Shown in pieces: positions 40,790 to 48,936 of a stretch of 64,000 bases of DNA; positions within the stretch are counted from its first letter, which is position 1, and every line of letters begins with the position of its first letter. The position numbers and the translations under genes are program-made. The DNA is taken from contig NZ_CP073720.1 of NCBI RefSeq assembly GCF_025137375.1, forward strand, positions 1,946,501 to 2,010,500, given 5' to 3'. This stretch comes from Dactylosporangium fulvum (GTDB lineage Bacteria; Actinomycetota; Actinomycetes; Mycobacteriales; Micromonosporaceae). The notes under the pieces were generated by a model. It ran no database searches. It was given only the letters and a program-made list of their open reading frames with translations, and had not been told where the DNA came from.

Positions 40790-42496
40790 TTGCTGAATGG
40801 ATCTTCGCGCCGCAGCCTGCTACGGGCGGCCGCGGCGGCCGCGACGATCGCGGCCGTGCCCACGCTGGCCGAATCGGCCGCAGCCGCCACCCGCGACGGC
40901 TCCGGCCGACCCGGCCGGAGCCCCTCCCCACTCGGCGTCATCGCCGTCGTGCCGCTCGATGACCGTCCGTACACCTGGTACGCACCGCAGCAGATCGCCA
41001 CCGGTGCGGGATACCGCACCCAACTCCCGCCCCGGTCGCTGCTCGGCCGGCACGCGGTGCCCGGCGACGGAGCCGCGGTCGGTGACTGGCTCCTCCGCCA
41101 CGCCGACACGGCGGACGCCTTCGTCGTCGCCCTGCCGATGATCGCCTACGGCGGCCTGCTCAACTCCCGCAACAGCTCCGTGCCGGAACGCGAGGCCCGC
41201 GATCGCCTCGCTCGGCTCGACCGGCTCCGGCGTCGGTATCCGCGCCGACGCCTCTACGCGTTCGACACCATCATGCGGCTCACCCCCGAAGGGCCGTGGC
41301 GGCTGAAGCTGCGCGACTGGGCCACCGTCAAGGACGAGGTCGAAAACCTCGGTATGACCGAGAAACGGCCGCAGCTGACGGCGCTGGAGGCCGAGATACC
41401 GGCCGACGTGCGCGCGGACTACCTCGCCACGCGGGCCCGCAACCACCGGATCAACCTGGCCATGATCGACTGGGCGGCGCGCGGCGTCTTCGACTTCCTC
41501 GTCATCGGCCAGGACGACGCGACCGGCCACGGCCTGCACCGGCCGGAGTCGCTGGCGTTGGCCGAGCGGATCCGTCGGCTCGGCGTCGGGGACCGGGTGG
41601 TCATATATCCGGGCGCGGACGTGGTCGCGTCCCTGCTCATCGCGAAGATCGCCGTCGCGGACGCCCGGGTATCGCCGCGCGTCCACGTCGAATACTCGCG
41701 GGCGCACGGTGACGAGTGGACGGCGCCCTTCCAGAACATCCCCTACTCGGCGCTGATCGACGGGTACGTGCGGACGCTCGGCGGAACCGTGGTCGACGGG
41801 GCGCGGACCGCCGACGTGATCCTCATGGCCAACACCGGAGGCAGCGCCGCCCCGGTCGACGCGTTCGCGGATCGGCTCGTCGCTTACGTGCGCGCCGGAC
41901 GGACCGTGGCCGTCGGCGACGACGCGATCGCCGGGGTCGCCGACCGGCGCCTCCTGGAACCGCTGGACGGGCGGGTGCGGTACGGGGAGTTCGCCGCCTA
42001 CTCGGGGTGGAACGTCGGCATCAGCATCGCCCAGTCCCTGTCCCGGTGGGCGCTGCATGAGCGCAGCCGCCGGCTACCCGCACCCCGGTACGAGGACCTC
42101 CTGCGCGAGGCCGCCCAGGCGAGCATCGAACTGACCCTGTCCGAATGGGTGCAGACCCACTCGTACCGTAACTTCGTCCGGACCGCCGCCACCGCCTACG
42201 CCACCTCGCTGGGTGAGGCGGACCCGCAGAACATCCAGCGGCACTACGACGCGGTCAACGCCTACGCCGTCGAGCACACCCTGCCGTACGCACGGGAGCT
42301 GTTCGACACCCAGTTCGCCGGCGCGTCGGTCCGGCTCGGTCACAGCCGAGGCGGCCCCTGGCACGCCCAGGTAGCCCGGGTCGACCGGGTCCAGGACTGG
42401 AACCTCTACCTGCCCTGGAACCGGACCGGTGAGATCGCCGCGGAACCTCGCGTCGTGCTCGGCACGGCGCGCCGCCGACAAGATGACGAAGGGTAA
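40790..42496 (+). CDS. Exported DUF4127 protein, Tat-type signal
   Basis: 568 residues from a TTG at 40790, chosen because GGCGGAG lies 6 nt upstream and the protein then starts at the signal peptide. NGSSRRSLLRAAAAAATIAA has the twin-arginine motif SRRSLL and a hydrophobic stretch, with AESAAAA as likely cleavage site. The rest is a single DUF4127 domain: VVPLDDRPYTWYAPQ, MIAYGGLLNSR, FDTIMRL, VIGQDDATGHGLHRPE, IYPGADVVAS, ILMANTGG and AYSGWNVGISIAQ. The many invariant Asp/Glu/His suggest a metal-dependent enzyme, but no activity is known to me. It is 4 bp upstream of a longer paralogue. Confidence 0.85.
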   Translation: MLNGSSRRSLLRAAAAAATIAAVPTLAESAAAATRDGSGRPGRSPSPLGVIAVVPLDDRPYTWYAPQQIATGAGYRTQLPPRSLLGRHAVPGDGAAVGDWLLRHADTADAFVVALPMIAYGGLLNSRNSSVPEREARDRLARLDRLRRRYPRRRLYAFDTIMRLTPEGPWRLKLRDWATVKDEVENLGMTEKRPQLTALEAEIPADVRADYLATRARNHRINLAMIDWAARGVFDFLVIGQDDATGHGLHRPESLALAERIRRLGVGDRVVIYPGADVVASLLIAKIAVADARVSPRVHVEYSRAHGDEWTAPFQNIPYSALIDGYVRTLGGTVVDGARTADVILMANTGGSAAPVDAFADRLVAYVRAGRTVAVGDDAIAGVADRRLLEPLDGRVRYGEFAAYSGWNVGISIAQSLSRWALHERSRRLPAPRYEDLLREAAQASIELTLSEWVQTHSYRNFVRTAATAYATSLGEADPQNIQRHYDAVNAYAVEHTLPYARELFDTQFAGASVRLGHSRGGPWHAQVARVDRVQDWNLYLPWNRTGEIAAEPRVVLGTARRRQDDEG

Positions 42497-42500
42497 CAAC

Positions 42501-44918
42501 ATGCGTCGATACATCAAGCGGGTGGTGCTCGCCGCGTTACCCGCGGTCCTCATCGCGGCCACCTTCGCCGCTCCTCCGGCCGCCGCCGGCGGCGGCCCCG
42601 TCGACTCCTTCGGCCAGCTGGCTGTCGTGCCGCTCGACGACCGGCCGTTTACCTGGTATACGCCGACGGCGATCGCCGAGGCCGGTGGACACACGGCGAT
42701 CATGCCGCCGAAGGAACTCCTCGGGCAGTACTTCACCCGGGGCGACGGCGATGCGGTCGGGCAATGGTGGCGCAAGAACGCCCGTAGCGTGGACGGCTCC
42801 GTCGTCGCCGTGCCGATGCTCGCCTACGGCGGCCTCGTCGCGTCGCGGAGCTGCGACACCGATCTCGCCACCGCACGCCGGCGGCTGCAGGTCCTGGACG
42901 ACGTCAAGCGGGCCAACCCCCGCCAGCCGGTCTACGCGTTCGACGTCATCATGCGGCTGACCATCGAACCGACCAGCGGGTATCCCGGCCAGTACTCCGG
43001 CGCGATACGCCGCTGGTCCGTCCTGATGGACCAGGTGGAGAACCTCGGCCGCGAGGACCTCCGCGCCCAGTACGAGCAGGAGGCGGCGGGTATTCCGACC
43101 CAGATCCGGCAGGACTACCTGTGCGCCCGCGCCCGCAACCATCAGATCAACCAGGAGATGATCAAGCGGGTCGCGGCCGGCGCCGTCGACTACCTCGTCC
43201 TGGGGCAGGATGACGCGAGCGAGTTCGGCCCGCACCGGCCGGAGAAGGAGGCGCTCGCCGCGCTGACCCGCCGGCTGGGTGTCAGCGACAGGGTGAAGAT
43301 CTATCCGGGCGCCGACGTCCTCGGCGCGCTGCTGGTGGCCAAGCATGTCACGGAAAGGCAGAAGGCCACGCCGACCGTCAAGGTCGAGTGGTCGCGTACG
43401 CCGGGCGAGTCGTGGGTCGCGCCGTACCAGGACCTGCCGTACGCCACGCTGGTCGACGAATACGTGCGCACCGTCCACGGCAGCGTCGTCAACAACAAGG
43501 ACGCCGACATCCTGCTCATGGCGAACACCGCCGGCGGCGGCAGCCTGGAACCCTTCGCGGACCGAGTGCACGAGGCGGTGGCCGAGGGACGCCTGGTCGC
43601 GATCGGCGACGACGCGGTCGCCGGCAAGGTGGACACCGAACTGCGGGACCTGCTCGCGCCGCGGATCCGGATCGGTGAACTCGCCGGCTGGTCCGGCTGG
43701 AACATCGGACTCTCCATCGCCCAGGCCGCCGTGCGCTACGCCGTGCTGCAGCCGCCGTCGAAGGCCCGCGGATGGGGATCCGGGCAGGCCGGGCACAAGC
43801 GATCAGCGGTGCTGCTGCGCGCCGCGACCGCGCACACCGCACTGTTGCTGCACGAGCACGTCCACACCGACCTCTACCGGAATCAGGTCCTGCCGAACGT
43901 GAAGGCGTTCGCCGAGCAGAACGGCGACGATCCGCAGCACATCACCAAGGTGCTGCCGCAGGCGAACGCGCTTGCCGTGAAGGAGCTCAGGCCGCTGGCC
44001 GACGAGCTGTTCGCGACCGAGTTCGCCGGAGTTCCGCTGCGACTCGGCACCGACGGCCGGCGTGACCAGATCGCCGTGGTGCACCGCAACGACGGCTGGG
44101 CGATGGGCCTGGCCTGGTCCCGGTACCAGGAGATGGGAGCGTATCCACGGCTCACCCTGAGCACCTCGGCCGCTGACCGGACCTCGGCGGCGTCGCTGGC
44201 GGCGGTGCCGTATCGGACCGTCGTGAAACCGGAGAGCACGATCCAGGCAAGCATCACCGCGGTGCTGCGCAACGACACCGCCGACCCGGTCGTCGCGACC
44301 GTCACCGCCGAGGTGCCCGCCGGCTGGGGCGCACCGAAGCCGGTACGGGTCGTACTCACACCGTTCCAGGTCAGGCGAATCCCGCTGGCCGTGACGGTGG
44401 ACAAGCTCGCGCCGGAAACCACCGCCACGGTGACGGTGAAAACCGAACACACCACGATGGACGGCCGGCGGTACACCGTCAGCACGCCCGCGTACGTGAC
44501 CGCCGTCTGGCGGAACCTGGCTCTGGCCGCCAACGGGGCCACGGTCACCGCGTCCGGCTACTGGCAGCAGTACCAACCGGACCGGGTCATCGACGGAAAC
44601 CGGGTCAGTGCGGGCAGCCGGTGGATCACCGAGGTCGGTGACCGGCACTGGATCGAGGTGCGCTTCCCCCGCGCCGAACCGCTCGACACCGTCACGCTCT
44701 ACCAGTACAGCGGATACGTGCTGACCGGCTACGACATCCTCGCCGAAGTCGACGGGACCTGGCGGACGGTGGCCGAGATCAGGGGCAACCAGGACGCCAC
44801 CACCCAGCACAGCTTCGCCTCGGTCACGGCCACGGCCGTCCGGCTCGACATCTCGGCCACCCGGGACAAGCGCGCCCGCCTCTACGAACTGGAAGTCATC
44901 CATCGTTCCGGAGCCTGA
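42501..44918 (+). CDS. Exported DUF4127 protein with C-terminal F5/8 (CBM32-like) domain
   Basis: 805 residues; ATG at 42501 behind GAAGGG. Sec signal MRRYIKRVVLAALPAVLIAA ending PAAAG. DUF4127 domain (~35-540) with the same blocks as its neighbour: PLDDRPFTWYTP, MLAYGGLVASR, FDVIMRL, VLGQDDASEFGPHRPE, IYPGADVLGALL, LMANTAGGGS and AGWSGWNIGLSIAQ. A NEW3-like beta domain (~570-665, PAGWGAPKPVRVVLTP) and a discoidin/F5-8 domain (~675-800, NGATVTASGYWQ ... YELEVIHRSG) follow. The added carbohydrate-binding module argues for a polysaccharide substrate outside the cell. An in-frame ATG at 42483 is a less likely start. Confidence 0.87.
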   Translation: MRRYIKRVVLAALPAVLIAATFAAPPAAAGGGPVDSFGQLAVVPLDDRPFTWYTPTAIAEAGGHTAIMPPKELLGQYFTRGDGDAVGQWWRKNARSVDGSVVAVPMLAYGGLVASRSCDTDLATARRRLQVLDDVKRANPRQPVYAFDVIMRLTIEPTSGYPGQYSGAIRRWSVLMDQVENLGREDLRAQYEQEAAGIPTQIRQDYLCARARNHQINQEMIKRVAAGAVDYLVLGQDDASEFGPHRPEKEALAALTRRLGVSDRVKIYPGADVLGALLVAKHVTERQKATPTVKVEWSRTPGESWVAPYQDLPYATLVDEYVRTVHGSVVNNKDADILLMANTAGGGSLEPFADRVHEAVAEGRLVAIGDDAVAGKVDTELRDLLAPRIRIGELAGWSGWNIGLSIAQAAVRYAVLQPPSKARGWGSGQAGHKRSAVLLRAATAHTALLLHEHVHTDLYRNQVLPNVKAFAEQNGDDPQHITKVLPQANALAVKELRPLADELFATEFAGVPLRLGTDGRRDQIAVVHRNDGWAMGLAWSRYQEMGAYPRLTLSTSAADRTSAASLAAVPYRTVVKPESTIQASITAVLRNDTADPVVATVTAEVPAGWGAPKPVRVVLTPFQVRRIPLAVTVDKLAPETTATVTVKTEHTTMDGRRYTVSTPAYVTAVWRNLALAANGATVTASGYWQQYQPDRVIDGNRVSAGSRWITEVGDRHWIEVRFPRAEPLDTVTLYQYSGYVLTGYDILAEVDGTWRTVAEIRGNQDATTQHSFASVTATAVRLDISATRDKRARLYELEVIHRSGA

Positions 44919-44924
44919 CCGGCC

Positions 44925-44962
44925 GGGCGGCGGGCCGCCGCCTCGACGCCGGCCCGCCGCCC
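44925..44962 (+). terminator. Hairpin after the DUF4127 pair
   Basis: Perfect 12-bp stem, GGGCGGCGGGCC at 44925-44936 and its complement at 44951-44962, 14-nt loop; 6 bp after the stop and 21 bp before the next GTG. Its arm shares 11 bases with the hairpin at 46600-46630. Confidence 0.6.
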
Positions 44963-44983
44963 GCTGAACCTCATGGAGGATAC

Positions 44984-46579
44984 GTGAGACGAACGGCGCT
45001 GCTCTCAGTCGTGCTCACCTTCGCCACCGCCGCCGCCGTGCCGGTCATGTCCGGTACCGCGCACGCCGACCCCACCCCGCTGGTCGACACCTACAAGGAC
45101 TGGATTCTGCAGACCCACGACGGCGTCCGCAACGGGCTCCGCAGGGACCTCAACTACGTCTACGGCCCCACGCTCGTCGTCAACGGGTCGGCCTGCACGC
45201 AGGCGGCCCCCTGCGTGGTCGGCGGGCCGACCCAGAGCACCGCCGCCTGCAAGTCCCTGCGGTTCCTCTCCGTCTATTTCGCACAGCGAGCGGCATATGA
45301 GAGCCGGTCGCTGTCGAGCATCGAGACCGGCGTCGTCGACGAGTTCGCGACAGCGGTCCTCGCCTACCGCTCGCCGGCGAACCCGGCCACGCCGAAGATC
45401 TTCGACGAAGCGATCGCGAGCGCGCTCGGCTCCGGCACCCGCTACTACACCTCCTTCGGCAACGCGGCCTGCGGTGAGGCGCTGCTCGCGGCGTACGAGG
45501 TCACCGGCGACCCCGACTACCTGACGGCCGCGACCGGAATCGGCGAATTCCTCCTGCGCATGCAGGATCCACGCGCCTACTACGCCGCGTACGGGGCACA
45601 TCCGTTCGTCGACGCCACCGGCGCACCGACCACGCCGCCCGGCGGGTACGTCGACCAGATCTCCAGCGCCAGCAACCTGTACGCCACGATCTCCACCTGG
45701 AACCTGACGGCGGTCTCCTTCCTCCAGCGGCTCGAAACGGTCGTGGCGCCGCCGGACAACCGGTACGCCGACTCGGCGGACCTGGCCGTCCAGTTCCTGT
45801 ACGACGGGCTTGACCTGGGTGCCGACTGGTACACGTTCAAGTTCGACTCGCCGGTGACGGCGCAGAACCGCATCGTGGCGGCGTCGTCCTACAGCGCCAA
45901 CTGCCAGGACAACCGGTGGCACCGGAAGGGTTCCTGCGCCTACACCACCACCGGCGAGATCGCGGCCGGTACCCTCGGCACCGACATGATCGAGTACGGT
46001 CTCGCCGCACTTTACGACTACAAGCACCAGCTCAGCGGGGCCACCGCGGCAGCGACCGCGGTCGCGGATCTGTACGAGCGGTACACCCGCCTGCCCGGCT
46101 ATCACACGGCGTCGGCCAAGGACCCGCTCGACTGCGTCGACGACACCCGCGCCGGAGCCGTCGACCCCTACTATCCGCCCGACAATCAGGGTGCGACGCC
46201 CTCGGGTGACGTCTGGGATTACGACCCCCATCTGTCATTCGGCGGATTCTTCCGGCTCGGCACCACGACCAACAACGCCGAGGCGAAGTACTACGACATC
46301 GTCGGCTTCGGCATCCTCGCCAGGGTTCGTGACGCGCTCGTACCCGCCAAGTTCGCCCACGGCTATGCGCGCCTCGATGCCACCGATCGGCAGGACGCGC
46401 TCTTTGCCCTCCTGGACCGGACACTGGAGCGGATGTACCTGCCGGGCGCGGACTCCGACGACTTCGACGGCGACGGCGACGTCACGGAGTCGATCTGCAC
46501 CGGCACCCGAGGCACGCTCCCGAACGCCGTCAACGGCCTGGGCATCCTCGACACCCTCGGTTACGCCGGCACCCGGTAG
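44984..46579 (+). CDS. Secreted protein of unknown function, possible alpha/alpha-barrel fold
   Basis: 531 residues; GTG at 44984 behind GGAGGA. Sec signal MRRTALLSVVLTFATAAAVP, cleavage near AHA-D. The mature protein is rich in Tyr, Trp and helical repeats (YKDWILQTHDGVRNGLRRDL, CGEALLAAYEVTGDPDYLTA, GEFLLRMQDPRAYY), which reads like the (alpha/alpha) toroid fold of many glycoside hydrolases and polysaccharide lyases; I cannot assign a family. Several cysteines suggest disulfides. DFDGDGDVTESICTG near residue 490 looks like a calcium-binding loop. Hairpins on both sides suggest separate transcription or attenuated read-through from the DUF4127 genes. Confidence 0.8.
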   Translation: MRRTALLSVVLTFATAAAVPVMSGTAHADPTPLVDTYKDWILQTHDGVRNGLRRDLNYVYGPTLVVNGSACTQAAPCVVGGPTQSTAACKSLRFLSVYFAQRAAYESRSLSSIETGVVDEFATAVLAYRSPANPATPKIFDEAIASALGSGTRYYTSFGNAACGEALLAAYEVTGDPDYLTAATGIGEFLLRMQDPRAYYAAYGAHPFVDATGAPTTPPGGYVDQISSASNLYATISTWNLTAVSFLQRLETVVAPPDNRYADSADLAVQFLYDGLDLGADWYTFKFDSPVTAQNRIVAASSYSANCQDNRWHRKGSCAYTTTGEIAAGTLGTDMIEYGLAALYDYKHQLSGATAAATAVADLYERYTRLPGYHTASAKDPLDCVDDTRAGAVDPYYPPDNQGATPSGDVWDYDPHLSFGGFFRLGTTTNNAEAKYYDIVGFGILARVRDALVPAKFAHGYARLDATDRQDALFALLDRTLERMYLPGADSDDFDGDGDVTESICTGTRGTLPNAVNGLGILDTLGYAGTR

Positions 46580-46599
46580 CCCGACCGCGAGCGCACCTC

Positions 46600-46630
46600 C
46601 GGCGGCGGGCCGTCCATCGGCCCGCCGCCG
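46600..46630 (+). terminator. Terminator hairpin closing the sugar locus
   Basis: Perfect 12-bp stem CGGCGGCGGGCC (46600-46611) / GGCCCGCCGCCG (46619-46630), 7-nt loop, 20 bp after the stop of the secreted protein gene. No T-tract. Confidence 0.65.
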
Positions 46631-46678
46631 ACGAGGTCGGGGCGGTGGTTCGACGCTGCGCTCGGTAGGGTCGCGTCC

Positions 46679-47041
46679 ATGGCGTTGTTCCCGTCAGAGT
46701 CCGCCGATACGTCCGCTGCGGGCGAGGCCGCCGCGGTGCTGCGCGAGTTCGTCCAGCGCATCGACGCGTTCGACACTCCCACTCCGGATGCCGCGACCGT
46801 CGTCGAGATCGCGGTCGGCGGTCAGGTGGTGGGACTCCGGCCGCCGGTCGTGCGGGCGTTCGCCGAGGCGCTGCGGACGTATCAGGATCCGCGCGATCGC
46901 GGCACGTGCGATCACTGCGGCGGCCCGCGCCTCGACGACAACTTCATATGTGCGGACTGCGGCCAGTCGAGCGGCGTCTTCGGCCAGCTGCTCCGCGAAC
47001 GCGCCGCCCGGTACGAGCCGCCGGACGAGCTGCCCGGCTGA
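46679..47041 (+). CDS. Small protein with C-terminal zinc ribbon (120 aa)
   Basis: Residues ~80-98 contain CDHCGGPRLDDNFICADCG, a two-knuckle zinc ribbon (CxxC...CxxC). The N-terminal part is a helical domain with GGQVVGLRPPVVRAFAEALR. No RBS is obvious upstream of the ATG, which may be leaderless. Function unknown; the ribbon suggests a nucleic-acid- or protein-binding role. It converges with mug (38 bp between stops). Confidence 0.7.
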   Translation: MALFPSESADTSAAGEAAAVLREFVQRIDAFDTPTPDAATVVEIAVGGQVVGLRPPVVRAFAEALRTYQDPRDRGTCDHCGGPRLDDNFICADCGQSSGVFGQLLRERAARYEPPDELPG

Positions 47042-47079
47042 CGGCGGGACTGAGTCCTCGTCGCTGCGGGTCGCGGCGC

Positions 47080-47682
47080 TCAGCCGGCGGCGGCCTCGCG
47101 CAGGCGGGCGAACTCGACCGCCAGCTTGTCCAGCGTGAAGTGGGCGTTGAGGCCGCTCGGGTTGGGCAGGATCCACAGCCGGGCGCCGGCGAACTCCTGC
47201 TCCTGCGGTCCGACCTGCACGTGCTGCGCGGTGAAGGCGGTCCGGAACGCGGTCACGCCCAGCACCGCCAGCCAGCGCGGGGCGAACCGGCCGACCTTGT
47301 CGCGGAGGATCTCGCCGCCCGCGGTCAGCTCCGCGCGGGTCAGCTCGTCGGCGCGTGCGGTGGCTCGGGCCGCCAGGTTGGTGATGCCCAGCCCGTATTC
47401 GAGGAGCAGCTCCTGCTCGTCCGGGCGTAGCTGCCGGGGTGTGAAGCCGCCGAGATGCAGGGCGGGCCAGAACCGGTTGCCGGGGCGGGCGAAGTGGTGA
47501 CCCGTGGCCGCGGACCACAGGCCGGGATTGATGCCGCACAGCAGGACGTCGAGGTCGGGGGCGATGACGTCGGGGAGCAGCCTGTCGGCGGCCGCGAGCA
47601 GCTCCTCCCGGCCGAGCCGCACACGGGGCCGGTCGTCCCGGGTGTCGCCGCTGGTCCCGCTCCGGTGCACTGTCGACGCCAT
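47080..47682 (-). CDS. mug: Mismatch-specific uracil/thymine-DNA glycosylase
   Basis: 200 residues. It removes uracil or thymine opposite guanine. The active-site block GINPGLWSAATGHHFARPGN followed by RFWPALH is the MUG signature (Asn in GINPG activates water) and LPNPSGLNAHF is the second conserved loop that inserts into DNA. ATG at 47682. The first ~20 residues are a basic unstructured tail. It is divergent from the RidA gene. Confidence 0.93.
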   Translation of the reverse strand: MASTVHRSGTSGDTRDDRPRVRLGREELLAAADRLLPDVIAPDLDVLLCGINPGLWSAATGHHFARPGNRFWPALHLGGFTPRQLRPDEQELLLEYGLGITNLAARATARADELTRAELTAGGEILRDKVGRFAPRWLAVLGVTAFRTAFTAQHVQVGPQEQEFAGARLWILPNPSGLNAHFTLDKLAVEFARLREAAAG

Positions 47683-47792
47683 GCCGACAAGGATGCCAGG
47701 GCCGCCGGGAGCGACCGGCGCAGTGGAAGGTGCCGTCCGACGAGGTCGGCCTGCCGCGCCGGCTCGGCCGTCTGCCGACTAGCGTCTGAGGC

Positions 47793-48212
47793 ATGGGTGA
47801 GCGGCGGTTGATCTCGAGCGGGTCGACGTTCGAGAAGGAGATCGGGTATTCGCGGGCGGTCGTCGACGACGACTGGGTGCACGTGTCGGGCACGACCGGC
47901 TTCGACTACGGCGCGATGACCATCGCGGACGACGTGGCGGAGCAGGCCGAGCAGTGCTGGCGGAACATCGACGCGGCCCTGCGGGAGGCGGGGGCGAGTG
48001 TCGGTGACGTGGTCCGGGTGCGGTACCTCCTGCCCGACGCCGCCGACTTCGAGCCCTGCTGGCCGGTGCTGCGCCGCTGGCTCGGCGACGTGCGGCCGGC
48101 GGCGACGATGCAGGTCTGCGGCCTGTCGGACCCGCGGATGCGGATCGAGATCGAGGTGACGGCCCGTCGTACCGGCAGCCGGGTAGCGCCAGGCCTCGGC
48201 TGGCCGCGGTAG
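47793..48212 (+). CDS. RidA family (YjgF/UK114) enamine/imine deaminase-like protein
   Basis: 139 residues, one RidA domain. These homotrimers deaminate reactive enamines produced by PLP enzymes. SGSTFEKEIGYSRAVVDDDW and VHVSGTTGFDYGAM at the N-terminus and VRVRYLLPDAADFEPCWPVL are the usual blocks; the canonical arginine that binds the carboxylate appears to be lacking in the expected RCxE-type position (MQVCGLSDPRMRIEIEVTA), so it may belong to a divergent subgroup. ATG 47793. It converges with lsr2. Confidence 0.87.
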   Translation: MGERRLISSGSTFEKEIGYSRAVVDDDWVHVSGTTGFDYGAMTIADDVAEQAEQCWRNIDAALREAGASVGDVVRVRYLLPDAADFEPCWPVLRRWLGDVRPAATMQVCGLSDPRMRIEIEVTARRTGSRVAPGLGWPR

Positions 48213-48234
48213 TTGTTCGGGCCGCACCGGGCGG

Positions 48235-48618
48235 TCACGAGCCGTCGCGGGTGGTCTGCTGTCCGTGACGCTCGGCTTCGTACTGGCTGACCAGCTCGTG
48301 GCTCATCCGTCCGCGGTCGGCGACGTCGAGGCCGTGGCGCTGCCCCCATTCGCGGATCGCGCGGTTGCGTTCCCGGCTGACGCGCCTGGAGTCGCGCTCC
48401 GGCAGGTACGAGCGGCCCCGGCTGGTCCCTGCGACGCCGCCGCGGCCTACCTTGCGGGCGACGGTGACATACGGTTCCAGCGACTCGCGAAGCAGGCGGG
48501 CGTTTGCCGTCGACAGGTCGATCTCGTACCGGATGCCGTCGAGTTCGAAGGTCAGGCTCTCGTCCGCCGACCCGCCGTCCAGGTCGTCGACGAGGGTATG
48601 GATTACGCGCCGAGCCAT
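48235..48618 (-). CDS. lsr2: Lsr2 family nucleoid-associated protein
   Basis: 127 residues. N-terminal dimerisation domain ARRVIHTLVDDLDGGSADES and TFELDGIRYEIDLSTANAR; a basic linker; C-terminal DNA-binding domain ending IREWGQRHGLDVADRGRMSH, with the RGR AT-hook-like motif that enters the minor groove of AT-rich DNA. It silences horizontally acquired genes in actinobacteria, as H-NS does in enterics. ATG at 48618 behind a GGAAGAAC stretch. Genomes often have more than one copy; this may not be the principal one. Confidence 0.92.
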   Translation of the reverse strand: MARRVIHTLVDDLDGGSADESLTFELDGIRYEIDLSTANARLLRESLEPYVTVARKVGRGGVAGTSRGRSYLPERDSRRVSRERNRAIREWGQRHGLDVADRGRMSHELVSQYEAERHGQQTTRDGS

Positions 48619-48936
48619 GGTTCTTCCCTCTCCAGCCGGTACCCCGGCGATCACGCTGCTTGCTTCGGTTCAGGGAAGGAGCGATCTTCCCGGCCGGGTT
48701 GTTACTCACAGCTCGCGGGGGACTGCGGAGACAGCGCTACAGCGGGCAGGTGTGACCGGCCGCCGTGCCGCACGGCGTTCGAGCGGGGTGATGGCGTTGT
48801 GCCTGGTGGACCGCGCTCTCGGTGGTGGGCGGTGTGACGTTCGTGGCAGGAGTGACGACGCGACGAGCCGTCCGAACGGGCGGCGGGCAAAATCACCAGG
48901 CAATCGTGGCGATGCGTGCCTATCCTTGCGAGCGTT
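48619..48936. other. Intergenic region with divergent lsr2 and hrpA promoters
   Basis: 318 bp without a convincing gene. A TATCCT at about 48921, 10-16 bp before the hrpA ATG, is a plausible -10 box and would give a nearly leaderless hrpA mRNA. AAAATCACC near 48890 is the only AT-rich spot. No repeat or operator is evident. Confidence 0.35.
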
